Origin: Aspergillus flavus
Lineage: Eukaryota; Ascomycota; Eurotiomycetes; Eurotiales; Aspergillaceae
Assembly: GCF_009017415.1 (NCBI RefSeq)
Contig: NC_092409.1
Coordinates: forward strand, 2,232,001 to 2,296,000
Reading direction: 5' to 3'
DNA: 64,000 bases
Shown piece after piece: positions 1 to 10,021 of this stretch (positions are counted from its first letter, which is position 1; each line of letters starts with the position of its first letter). A program made the translations under genes and the position numbers. Below the pieces are notes generated by a model, which ran no database searches, was not told the DNA's origin, and worked only from the letters and a program-made list of their open reading frames with translations.

Positions 1-348
1 AAGGAAAATGACGTAGCCTACCGATGCCCCCGTTGATGCCTTAGGCAGAGAGTATATCTATGTTAAGTCGATAGCGCAAGTATTCAATCCTGGCAGTATC
101 ACGGCTTCCAGAACTGAAAAGCGTTATTTATGGCTTCTACTATATTTTTAGCATGTTGGTTAGTTATCATTGTCTCTACGATATACACACTAATAAGCCT
201 TATCGCTGGGCCACTTAAACTTAGAAATAAATGCGATATCGACCGGGTACGTACAACGTGGGTTTGGCCTGGACAGAGTTGGAGACAGAAATAAGGGAAG
301 AAAAGTATGAGCAAAATACTTTTAAAGAAAAGAAGCACGCTTAAAAGC
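1..348. other. Intergenic, 3' side of GMC oxidoreductase
   Basis: No convincing gene. This is the downstream flank of the minus-strand GMC gene and runs to the window edge. Short open frames here lack family resemblance. Confidence 0.6.
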
Positions 349-2518
349 TCAGGCTGCGTCGGAGAGGATAACATCGGCTGCCTTTTCGCTGACCATGTAG
401 ACGGGCAGCGCGATATAGTATCCGGGTATCTTAGGGAAAACCGACGCGTCTACTACTCGGAGACCATCGACACCCAAAACCCTAAAGCGAGAATCTAACA
501 CGCTATTCTTGTCAGTGTCAGGGCCGATAGGGTTGGTACAACAAGCGTGATGGCCCCATGCCTCTCTCTTGATGAACTCCTTCAACTCTGCTTCAGTAGT
601 GACATTGGGCCCTGGCCATACCTCCTCAAAACTTCCATCTAGGGGCACCAAATTATCAAAAATCTTCCTCGAAAATTCCATAGCTTCGTACACGGCCTGT
701 AGGTCTTTGTCGTCGGCATCGTTTTCTGTGATGCCGGTATCGAACGAGTTGAAGTTAATGATCGGGGTGTCTTTAGGATCTGTAGATCTGAGCTCCACCG
801 TGCCTGCATTATTGCGACTGTGTGACTTCAAGGTAATCCAGGTCCAATGCTGAGCGTCTTTCAGGGCCTCATAAGAGTAGCCGGGGAAATATCCTTGGAA
901 GTTGGCAGGGGCTCCGGATATGAGGAGATCCGGCTCTCCATCCGAAGTAGAGGACTTCCGGATGATGGCAATCGCAATGCCGTTAGTTGTATATGTTCCT
1001 TTGTCCAGGGAATTGTTTTGCCACTGTTCAAGACAAGGATCTGGCAGACTATCCATGAATGTGCACTTGGTGGTAAGGGTAAAATCCGTGGGCGTCTTCC
1101 CAACTAAGCCAGTCTCATAGCGATCTTGGAGGTTGGTGCCAACACCAGGAAGGTCAACAAGCACCGAGATGTTCCATCTGTTCAACTCATCCTTGGGTCC
1201 AATGCCACTAAGCTTCAGTAGCTGAGGGGTATTGAACGTGCCTGCAGACAAGACGACTTCGCGGGCCGCATTGACATACCCGGGAGTACCTACAGATGCA
1301 CTTTCTGACCGTGGATCCGCTCTGTACAAACTTCGACCCCTGATATAGTCCACCCCCGTTGCCCTAGGCTTGGTACCAGATGTCTCAAAGCGTACATTGG
1401 TCACAAGAGTGTTCAGCTGGATATCAAGATGGTATTTGCGCGAGCCATCGGCATTCACAGCATTGACCGTGTCCATCAAAAAATCACGGGGACCTGTGCG
1501 TCTATATTCAGGAATGTCTACAGCGAGAGGCACCTGGAACAGACCGACTTGCTGATCACGAGTCGCACCATCGTTGTTGAGGTCTCGGAGCAGAATATCA
1601 CTAAGGCCGGTCACGGTATCGACAATCTTGCCTAGTAGATTCTGACCAGCAGCTGTAGCTGCCGCAATGACCAGGGACAACAGCTTCTGATCCTCAAGAA
1701 CAAGCTTCAGCTGTGTTAGACTGGTAGTGAGCCAGCCATTAAAACCATGTCCAGCAATACTGTTCGGCAAATAGCGATTACGCTCCAGCCGTTTGAGATA
1801 TTCGCGCATCTTCTCGGCTGACCAAGAGTCATCACTCGTAGCAGACGCAATGCTATCCCAGTCACTGTCATAGGCAAGGATCGTGCTATCTAATTGTTAG
1901 AAAGGATGATAGATTTTATATCAATAGCTGGGGAACTTAAGAGTCTAACATCATGGCATTGTGTGCGGAGCAACCTCCCAAGGTGCCGGCTCGAGGATAC
2001 AAAATTCCCAGTGGTTCCGAATTAGCAGGGGGGCTAGGACCAACATGAATGTCTCCAGATGGAGTTCTATACGTTATTTTTGAATCTTCCTCCTGGCGGG
2101 TCAAGTTGGAGTAGTGGTTGACGAAGTAATCCCAACGCATTGGCTCATACTCAGTCGACTGCAACTGCAATGCGGGCACCTGCTGCTTAGTTGCATTGCC
2201 TTGATCATCCCCGGCGTCGATAAGAAGGACTCTGTAGCCTGCAATGGCTAATCGTGCTGCCAATGGGCCGCCTCCTGGGCCCGAACCGACAACTACATAG
2301 TCATATTCTGTAGGGTTGTCGGATGCTATATAGGAGCTATTCACGGACCGCGTTTGAGTGTCGTGAAGCCATTGATGATTGGCTTTGTGGCCACTATTTT
2401 ATATAGCTTTAGTACCCGGTCAAAGATCCCCCAACGCAGGACAAGTAAACAGAACGACTTACGAGGCTAGAAGGGGAGAGAGGGCCAAAGATAAAACAAA
2501 GCTCCTGAGAAAGATCAT
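349..2518 (-). CDS. Secreted GMC-family FAD oxidoreductase (choline dehydrogenase / glucose oxidase / aryl-alcohol oxidase type)
   Basis: Three exons on the minus strand, 2518-2463, 2393-1950 and 1885-349, give 678 aa. Exon 1 encodes a hydrophobic signal peptide (about residues 1-19), so the enzyme should be secreted. The ADP-binding GxGxxG fold (VVGSGPGGG) starts near residue 52. The GMC signature GTLGGCSAHNAM ends exon 2, and the first intron product (TILAYDSDWD) restores the usual AHNAM...DSDWD region. The C-terminal active-site motif WGHH is at about residues 610-613, followed by the conserved VDASVFPKIPG block. The family oxidises an alcohol to an aldehyde or lactone with FAD; the substrate cannot be read from sequence. 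An apparent start at 2344 is a GTG codon with no upstream ATG in the same exon, whereas the spliced start supplies a good signal peptide. A TATA-like stretch near 2400 lies within intron 1. Confidence 0.88.
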
Positions 2519-4447
2519 AGTCAAAGAGACAGAGGGTACTCTAGCTAATAGTATATGGACTCAAAAGAAAGGGCTTTCTAAAGCCGTGTAGTCTTTCATT
2601 CTTATACCCAGCTATCAAGAGTAGCAGATCCTCCCAGGAGAAGTACTCCTGAAGATATGCTTGGAATGCGTTATTATCATATGATAATGCAGCATTGTAA
2701 ATGATCGACATGTGGTATTCTACTTGCATAGGTCAGTTATTGTGCAGAGTATCCTTAGTATTTTAATGACATTTACTAAGTCCCAACAGAATAGCCCAAA
2801 CCAAATGATCTAAGCCACTAAGACTGTTGCCCATTCTATGAAAGGAGGGCCTGGATACCAACGGAGCGCTGTCTCTTTCTTGCATTTTTATTTAATTTCC
2901 CCCCTTTTCTCTAATTAATAATTGTCTTATTGGGCTCATATTGTAATTTTACTTTTTGACTCGAATTGGTATGTAGGACTGAGATTTGCAAACATCATAG
3001 TTAACAAATGTGAACATATACAATCCAACGATATATCTAATGCAGATTGTTATATCTTGATTCTCACTGCCCTCTGCAGCCTTCACTGTTGACAATAGCC
3101 GGTCATCAGTATACTCTCTTCATATCTCGCGAAGTGATTACGAAAAGGAAGACTAGAAACACCTGTAAGGGTATAATGTTGAGCTGGTATATAAACCACC
3201 AGCATATGGATATTTGGCTATAGGTGGAAATGCATTCCCCACATGGGCCGTATGTTGAAGTCCCACGTCTGGGCCAGGCTATGCTGTCCACGATCGGCAT
3301 TCAGCACCTCTCCAATCTGCTTTAAGACAAGGGATGTAAAGAACAAGGAAAAGGAAAAGGGGCAATATCCACCCAAAAGTCCATGGAAGTACTCCGTAAA
3401 AACCACGAAGTTGTCTGCTCGGCCGAGACAGTTGAGTGCTTACTCCTCTGGCGCAGGCCATACTAGAGTAGTAGAAAATAAGCCGGTGTTCTACCATAGA
3501 GTGTAGCTGGTGACGATCATTTGTGCTATCTCACGAGGAACCTCGCTGGATACTATCATTAACCCCGAGCATGTTAAATTATAATTAACGTACACTAGCA
3601 GTGGGTCAGAAAGTCTCGGCCCGGGGGCCCCAACTGTTGGGTATCAACTTCAGCAGCCAAATTAGGCATTGCACTAGTAGAGTATAAACTGGACTCAGAA
3701 GCTCGGGTGACCTCCGTTCAACCGTTGAGAAATTAGGCCTAGATTCATACGTAGTAGTCATTTTCCATACCGTGTGTAGGGAAGTGGAATCTCCTCATAT
3801 ATCGCATTTTGTGGGTTTTGTGCTTCTACGAGTCATTCGACAACCTAATTTATTGGTTTGATGTAATCATCTTACTGTTAATATCTTTTTTTTTTTCTCT
3901 CTCTCTCTCTCTCTCTTTCTTTCTTTCCTTCTTTGTAGAGCAAGCAATCTTCCCCTATTTGCTTGAATCTTAGCAGCTAAGACATTAAGTAACAGTCTAA
4001 TCTTTACTCACTTCGGGGAATGGCGGGTGACAGTTAGGGTTAAAGTTGACTACGCCCTAAAACAGATAATGATCTACCTTGTGGAGATACTTGTGCCTAC
4101 TAGCAACCTTAAGATTGTCGGACACGACTAGTAGTAAATATTTCCGTTCTCTTTTGACAGATTCTAAATAAGGTTATGGAAGTCTGAACCCGAGGGCTAG
4201 TCTACCTTCCTCCGTTGTTCTATGATACATAAGTATTAACCTTGTCATAAGGAGAAGTAATGTGAATGAAGGGTATATAAAGGTACAAAGAGAAGAAAAA
4301 GCAGATTATCCTGGGGGAAAAGAACAGAAAGCAAAATATCCAATGAAAAAGAAATCAAGAACAAAGAGATAAGAATCTTTGAAGCATGCCAGAGGGTAAT
4401 TGAATGAACGGCCATACATCCGGTAAGAAAATGTAAGGTTTTTAAGA
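2519..4447. other. Intergenic, about 1.9 kb
   Basis: I see no supportable gene. The stretch contains a CT/TTTC microsatellite near 3886-3935 and a TGTTGG...-starting segment at 3635 that resembles an LTR end but has no matching end (see rejected items). Confidence 0.55.
3886..3935. repeat. Poly-T / (CT)n / (TTTC)n microsatellite
   Basis: A run of 11 T is followed by about ten CT units and then TTTC-like units. It is a simple pyrimidine tract, likely length-variable. Confidence 0.9.
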
Positions 4448-6075
4448 TCACCAGTGGGTTTGCAGGTCAAAGTGGCTGGAGTTGTCCATGTCTACAAGAG
4501 GAAGGAAGTCCGAATCATCTCCTTTCACTTTGGGCTTACTTTGCACCACGCCTTCGAGTCGAGAGCTGGCGCCCCCCGACCGGCTCGTGCTGGTCTGAAC
4601 CCTCGTGTCGCCGAAAATGCTGGGGCAGATGCGGGTCAGCAATGAGCGAATAGCCGGTAGACAGGCACAAATAACTCCCACGTGGACCTCGATGGTGCTC
4701 CAGTATCCCACTTGGACATAATCCCCTGTATTATCGAATAATTAACTATGCACCAGCATTCCTTCAACAGGGCAGTGTGGACTCACAGGTCAAGTTATCG
4801 GTATCTGCAAAATGAATGAGTGATTTTAGCCGTAGTATGCTGACCAGTGTGACACTGTTTTGTATGAGTAACTTATTCATAGTAACTCCATTCCAAACAC
4901 TTACAAGATACCAAGGCTGAACATACACATCACAAGGAGCTTCTTCCGCAGGGAAAGCTGCAGGTGATAGAGCTCACGGAGAGGCATTATCATGACGACT
5001 AAGTCCAAAACCATATTGAAGACGGCTGCCGCCCAGCCTTGTGCGTTGATGTCGTTGCACTGATACTGATCCTCTTTATCCCAGTGGAGCCAGGCTCCAT
5101 CGAGCGGCCGGCATTGAAATACCGAAATCAACACAAATGCAATCATGTAACAAACATTTAGGCCGATCACAGTGTACACAGCATTCCGGAATGAGCGCTT
5201 TGGAAAAACCCTCAGGTAAAAGAAAAGAATCGAAATCTTCGTCAATGGTAGAATACTAAGGTATAAGCACTCGTCAAAGAAATATATCTGATACTCCTAG
5301 TTCAGTACACCATATGCTGCAGAGACATTCATCTTACTGACCTTGAGAATACGGGTAATGTTATCAAAGGGAAGCGTCCAGATATCTTTACCAAGGCCCG
5401 TATCAGCCACTATGTGCCATGGTCAGTATAATTGCTCCCTCCTGAGTAAACATGGTGCACATACAAACGACAGATAGCGATGAGAGGGCAATGACAAGCA
5501 GCTGGAGTGTCCCAGTTAGATACCTCGCGCCTTTTCTGAATATCGGGAGAGGTCATACCATGGTCACCGCCATTGTCCAGTCGTCCAACCCAAATTCACC
5601 ACCACAGCACTTCATTCTTGCCATTATTCGAAGAAGAAATGCTACAAAGGCTATAACTCCTCCCACGACGCCCGCGATGGACACTACCTTTGTATGGTCT
5701 CGCACTGGTTGACCGCAGGCTGTCATCGACACATTTTTGCTCGCTACATACAGTTAAACGGGAGATGTTAAGGGCCAAGAATATCAACGTACTCAAAGAA
5801 TCCCGAACTGTGCAATTTGCTGCAACACATATCTCTATACTGGTGGTGAGAGTAGCATCCGTGCATATACAGGCCTGGTCTGTAGCTGCACAATTAGACA
5901 CTGCAATGGATGAGATCATGCAATTGAGCTGGACAAGTCAGTTTTTCTTCATACCAATGTGAAACTGTATACTTACACCACATCGTGGCATTGCAGCTGC
6001 TAGTTCCTGTAGATTTGCCAAAATAAGCCCAGGAAATGCTACTGCTAGCAGTATCATTACAAGAACCAACTTCAT
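4448..6075 (-). CDS. CFEM-domain, PTH11-like rhodopsin-fold membrane receptor
   Basis: Eight exons: 6075-5977, 5928-5793, 5743-5559, 5501-5465, 5409-5342, 5287-4905, 4854-4787 and 4725-4448, giving 417 aa. Order: signal peptide (residues 1-20), then an extracellular CFEM domain with eight cysteines (PRC, LNC, SNC, QAC, IC, EIC, ANC, TAC). A fungal rhodopsin-like seven-helix domain follows, with family blocks GLGKDIWTLPFDNITRIL, the FDECLYL helix, LTKISILFFYLRVFP, the FQCRPLDGAW loop, and YVQVGYWSTIEVHVGVICACLP. The C-terminal tail of about 60 residues is hydrophilic and serine-rich. In plant pathogens PTH11-type proteins sense surface cues; for this protein the ligand and role are unknown. 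Very small exons (37 and 68 bases) make it easy to mis-annotate. Confidence 0.9.
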
Positions 6076-7326
6076 CCTGGGCGGCACTACTACTGTGTAG
6101 TTGAAAAAAAAGCAACAACGAAGAAGAAAGAAGCAGATCGTAAAATCTTTAAAACAAAGGAATGACTAGATGTAAACATTGAAGAGAAAAGACAAACAAG
6201 CATAATCAAGGGCGCTTGGTCGTTTATCAGGATATGGATAAAATGACTCCCGGACGGTTTAGTTGAATGTATAAAGTGGATGATGTAAAAAGTGATGATC
6301 AGCATAAAAAATAAAAGTAAAGAAAGCCTCACCTTTCCATGTTGTTGGTGGGCTTAATCTGCCCATTAGACATCGTTATCACATCGATGATGTAACGGCT
6401 GCTCCTGATTGTGATTGATGAATAGAAGCAGCGGCAGGATTTACTTTTTCTCTAGTGTCCATTGTCTATCTTTTTCTTAGGTTAAATTCTCACAAACAAG
6501 GATAAGGGGTTGCTAGTACTTTGGTTCAGTGCCTCATCTTTTGCTTCCGAATATTTGCCCACTTGGAGGGGAGGGGATAAGGGGGAAAAATAGAAATAAA
6601 AACTAAATCGATCAGGCTCACGCGAGTCCACACTGAATGTGGGCAGCCTTGGAGTCAGTCTCTACTACTCATTGCTCATGACTATAATAGTTCCAGGTTA
6701 ATCCCCCAACGGCCGCGATACTTGGGAACAACCTCGAGATTTATCTATTTCAGTGATAACTGACTGCTGTCGTAGTTATTATCATTTGCCTACACTATAG
6801 AGAAGAAGTTCAAGTTGAGTAAAAACAATAGCTTAGCACTCTAGACTATTAGTAAACAGTGATTGCAACCCCACTAGGTGCTCGACCGTTCTCTGGGCCT
6901 GAAAGTTTGTGTAGTGTATACTCTAGATGTAGATAGATTGCACACTGTAAGAAATTATTACTAGTTAGTGCCAGGCCAAAGACCTGCCAAAGACGTGCGC
7001 AGCGATCTAATCACATGACCTTCAATTACTATCTAAATTAGTAAGCGGGCAAGCGACCAATAATGTCCCGGATGAATTGAGAACCAATGAAAAGCCAGAT
7101 ACGTGAGCAAAGCATGGACCAATCAGAGTCGAGAAGCTGAAAACCCGTCCGTATATTGCTAGCTCCGCTTCGCTCCGCTGCGCAATCACAAATATATATC
7201 TTTGGAGTGCTGTAATTTCCAGGAGCCACGAAGGAATAAAGCCTCGTCAAATGTGGGTAGACGTTCCCGACCCGTTGGCTGTAGCGCGGCAGTGGCACTT
7301 GGGAAACGCGCGACGAACCCTAAATC
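6076..7326. other. Intergenic, upstream of the receptor and left flank of the transposon
   Basis: No gene seen. An imperfect 10-base direct repeat (gctccgcttc / gctccgctgc) lies at 7162-7181, shortly before the transposon. The receptor promoter should lie within 6076-6500. Confidence 0.5.
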
Positions 7327-7411
7327 TACAGTCCCCATCTTTAGTTTCCGTGTAAAACGCGTCATCCGCGACCATGCCGTTTTTTCTACCTATTTCTTAT
7401 TTCTTCAACAA

Positions 7412-8878
7412 ATGGCTCCTAGAACACCTCTAGGGGTAATAGACCCGAATAGAATAAAGAAATCCAAATTAAGTCCCTATACTAGGGGTTTTATATGTGG
7501 TTTAGCTCATACAAAGATTTCTCAAGCCAAAATTAAAGAATCACTTCAAATTTCCGCGTCAACCATTCAGTATACCATCAAAAAGAAATCGCTTCGAAAC
7601 AATAGAAAAACAATATATCAATCAGACAGGCCTCCTGTACTTAATAAACATAACAAGTACAGAATTCTAGCTATTATACACTCCAATCCCTTTATTACCT
7701 ACAATCAGATACACTTCCAAAATAGAACAACTACCTCCAACTCTACCTTTCTTAGACTATTTAAGACTTCGGGATATAGCCACTGGCGCGCTCAAAAAAG
7801 ACCTAAATTAAAAAAAAAGCATACTAAAAAGCGTTTAGAATAGGCGTTGGCCCACCGAGACTAGAGTATCAAACAATGGCGCAAGATTATCTAGTCAAAC
7901 AAATACTCGGTTAAATTAGAAAAGAAAAAGCATCAAAAATAGTACTTTAGACTCAACCAATTAGAGAAGAAATAGAAAAAGAAGTATATTATTCCATACA
8001 ACAAGTCGAAAGGTCTATCTATCATAATTTAGAAAGCATTTTAAGATCATTCTCGCTCAAAAATTAATATAATAGCGCGTGATCCTAATACTCAACAACG
8101 TGACTACTCTACAGAGAGCTATCTCAAGATTCTAGAAGATAATCTCTATTCTATATAGGAACCTGGTCTAGAATTCATACATAACAACACTCCTATATAT
8201 ACAGCCAACAAGATTAAACATTGGTTCCAAAACATAGAGATTTCTACTATCGATTGGCCGCCTTACTTACCTAATCTTAATCCAATTAAATATGCCTGGT
8301 CAAAGCTAAAAGAAATAATATATCAGCTCGATCCTAAGATTGTCACGGAGCCGATGCAGAATCGGCCCGTAGGACATACAGAACCCCCGGGGCTTCTAAC
8401 CCCTGCTCAACCTACATACACCCCAGCTCCCTTCGCAGTTCTGAACCAGACTCAGGGAGATTAACGCCTTGACTTTTTGGTCCTTTTTCTAATGAAAGGA
8501 TTCACCGACTATTCGGTTGGGATTCTAAGGGAAAGAACTTCCTAAATAAGAAGGATTCTTAAGCTATTTAAGCGCTGCTGAAAACATAGGAAAATGGGAC
8601 AAGAATCAGTCTTTTTGTATTTTGTTCTACTATCGTGTTAATGATAGAGCTTTACCTTTTGCCTCCCGTTTCCTTACCTAGTTGACAGACTATCTACTCT
8701 GTATAGTAGATCCTTCGTTACAAAGATAGAGAAATTTAAAGACACTGAAGAAGCTTTAAAAACACATTTTAGCGCTTTAATAGAGCGTGCGTGGAATAAG
8801 ATATCTAAGAATTTTTTTAATAGGTTAGTAGAGTCTATACCTAGGCGTATTAAGATAGTTATTCAGGCAAAGAGCTAG
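7412..8878 (+). pseudogene. RIP-inactivated Tc1/mariner transposase, split by a solo LTR
   Basis: The frame opens at the ATG at 7412. With the LTR and one target duplicate left out, it continues in register to the TAG at 8876: 360 codons, normal for the family. The N-terminal half is a paired-like helix-turn-helix DNA-binding region (SQAKIKESLQISASTIQYTI). The C-terminal half is the DDE domain, ending in the usual IPRRIKIVIQAK tail. In-frame stops lie at 7841, 7862, 7892, 7940, 7973, 8030, 8042 and 8156, at positions where the family normally has Trp (for example HRD-stop, II-stop-S). The catalytic acids appear as N at 7898, N at 8183 and K at 8288, instead of D, D and E. No active enzyme can be made. 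Confidence 0.88.
8336..8727. mobile_element. Solo LTR (retrotransposon remnant) with 5-base target-site duplication
   Basis: A 382-base segment (8341-8722) begins TGTCACGG and ends CGTTACA, the TG...CA ends with a short inverted repeat expected of an LTR. It is flanked directly by aagat at 8336-8340 and aagat at 8723-8727. Taking out the LTR and one aagat restores the transposase frame exactly. No internal gag/pol is present, so this is a solo LTR formed by LTR-LTR recombination. The TGTCAC start suggests a Ty3/gypsy-type element, which is an inference only. Confidence 0.88.
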
Positions 8879-10021
8879 TATACTAAATACTAGTCAGCGA
8901 AAAAATCAATTTTTAAAGATATTCATTATTTTTCTATATAGATTTAAATTTACTAGTAAATTTCTAATAAAATAGAAGAATAATAGCTGTTTTAAAAAAC
9001 TAGATCATTTTAATAATTCAGGGGGGAAAGGCGCTATACACGGATACTTTTGCTCTAGAACTGTAAGACAATTAGGATCGGCATTCAACCCTGCCAACAC
9101 AAGAGACATAAAGATACACTCTGCCTAGCTAAATTGGAGAAGTATTACTCTAGCCCTTGGATGGGACGGGTTATCTCAGCCGGTTCACCACGAAATAGAC
9201 CCCTAGAGCTCCTTCAGTTATTGTATGTAATCTTCAGTCTTGAACTATCTGAGAGTTATGATACTGTGACACTGTCGTGATTCTTGTCCTTCTACCATAT
9301 AAAGGTGGTGTTTCATGTCTACCTCCATCCTATTCATATACATCTTCTAAGCTTAGCTTCTAGTGTGGGAGAATTATCTTTTATAAATCATAGCTTAAGA
9401 TTCAAAACATTTAGCATATCTACTAAAGCTATTAGTATGGAATAGGGTTATCCGGTTTACGTTAAACTACCAGTAAATTCGAAAAGCTGTTAAGCTTCCT
9501 AATATTCTATGCCCCGCTCAGTTCTGTATTTCTTAGGGTAAAACTAGAATTCCACGATGGCACAGACAGTCTCACCCGAGTGCCGCGACCCGCTACCAGT
9601 AAACCTAGCGTACTTTGGAGTAACTAGGAGTTGATGGTTGGTAGAAGGGGGAATCGTTGGGACAGGTCAGGGGCAATTATACTATTAGTATATTGATACT
9701 TTCTCTTGGGAAGCCACTCCGGGCTCAGTACTGACGAAGACTCAGGGGAAGGAAATTAGTAACCAAAAGTCGTCCTTTGACTTCCAGTAAGCGAAATAGT
9801 ATGTACGTACATAATATAAAGGTCTATGCTCTACCAATCTATATACCATTGAGAATGTGTGTTGCTGCCCTGTTCACATCTTTCTTATACGTTCGGCATT
9901 AACTTATGACCGCTAAATGCAGTACATTCCTTTTCTTGCCCTCGAACCAACCATTTGTCATTCGAGCCTGTCCACTTAGTTCCTCGTTTCGAATTTTCTG
10001 TCGTTGTTATTTCCTCGAATC
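8879..10021. other. Right flank of the transposon and upstream region of the peroxidase
   Basis: AT-rich up to about 9010, then of ordinary composition from about 9015. No open frame resembles a protein. The peroxidase promoter lies at the right end. Confidence 0.5.
9811..9822 (+). promoter_or_regulatory. Possible TATA element of the peroxidase gene
   Basis: The motif ataatataaagg lies about 200 bases upstream of the ATG at 10022. It is positional evidence only. Confidence 0.25.

Larger units (their letters stand above)
7327..9011 (+). mobile_element. Degenerate Tc1/mariner (IS630) DNA transposon, approximate limits
   Basis: The element is defined by the dead transposase at 7412-8878. A plausible left end is TA followed by CAGTCCCCATC at 7327. 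A weakly similar inverted segment near 8986-9008 may be the right end. The two ends match only loosely, so the limits are tentative. The interior is strikingly AT-rich compared with flanking genes. A solo LTR interrupts it at 8341-8722. Confidence 0.7.

Noticed and set aside
2342..2344. Start of the GMC gene at 2344
   Set aside because: The codon is GTG. Splicing to an upstream exon with ATG at 2518 supplies a signal peptide and keeps frame.
3635..3850. Segment starting TGTTGGGTATCAAC with a TATAAA-like motif, resembling a Copia-type LTR
   Set aside because: I could not find a matching CA end with a direct repeat of the preceding ccaac. Without both ends it stays an unproven resemblance.
4033..4041. 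Telomere-like TTAGGG at one place
   Set aside because: A single unit, not a tandem array.
7202..7411. In-frame extension ahead of the transposase ATG
   Set aside because: It spans the likely transposon end and flank, and the residues do not resemble transposase.
10004..10021. Upstream extension of the peroxidase frame
   Set aside because: The codon at 10004 is TTG, not ATG; the true ATG at 10022 gives a good signal peptide.
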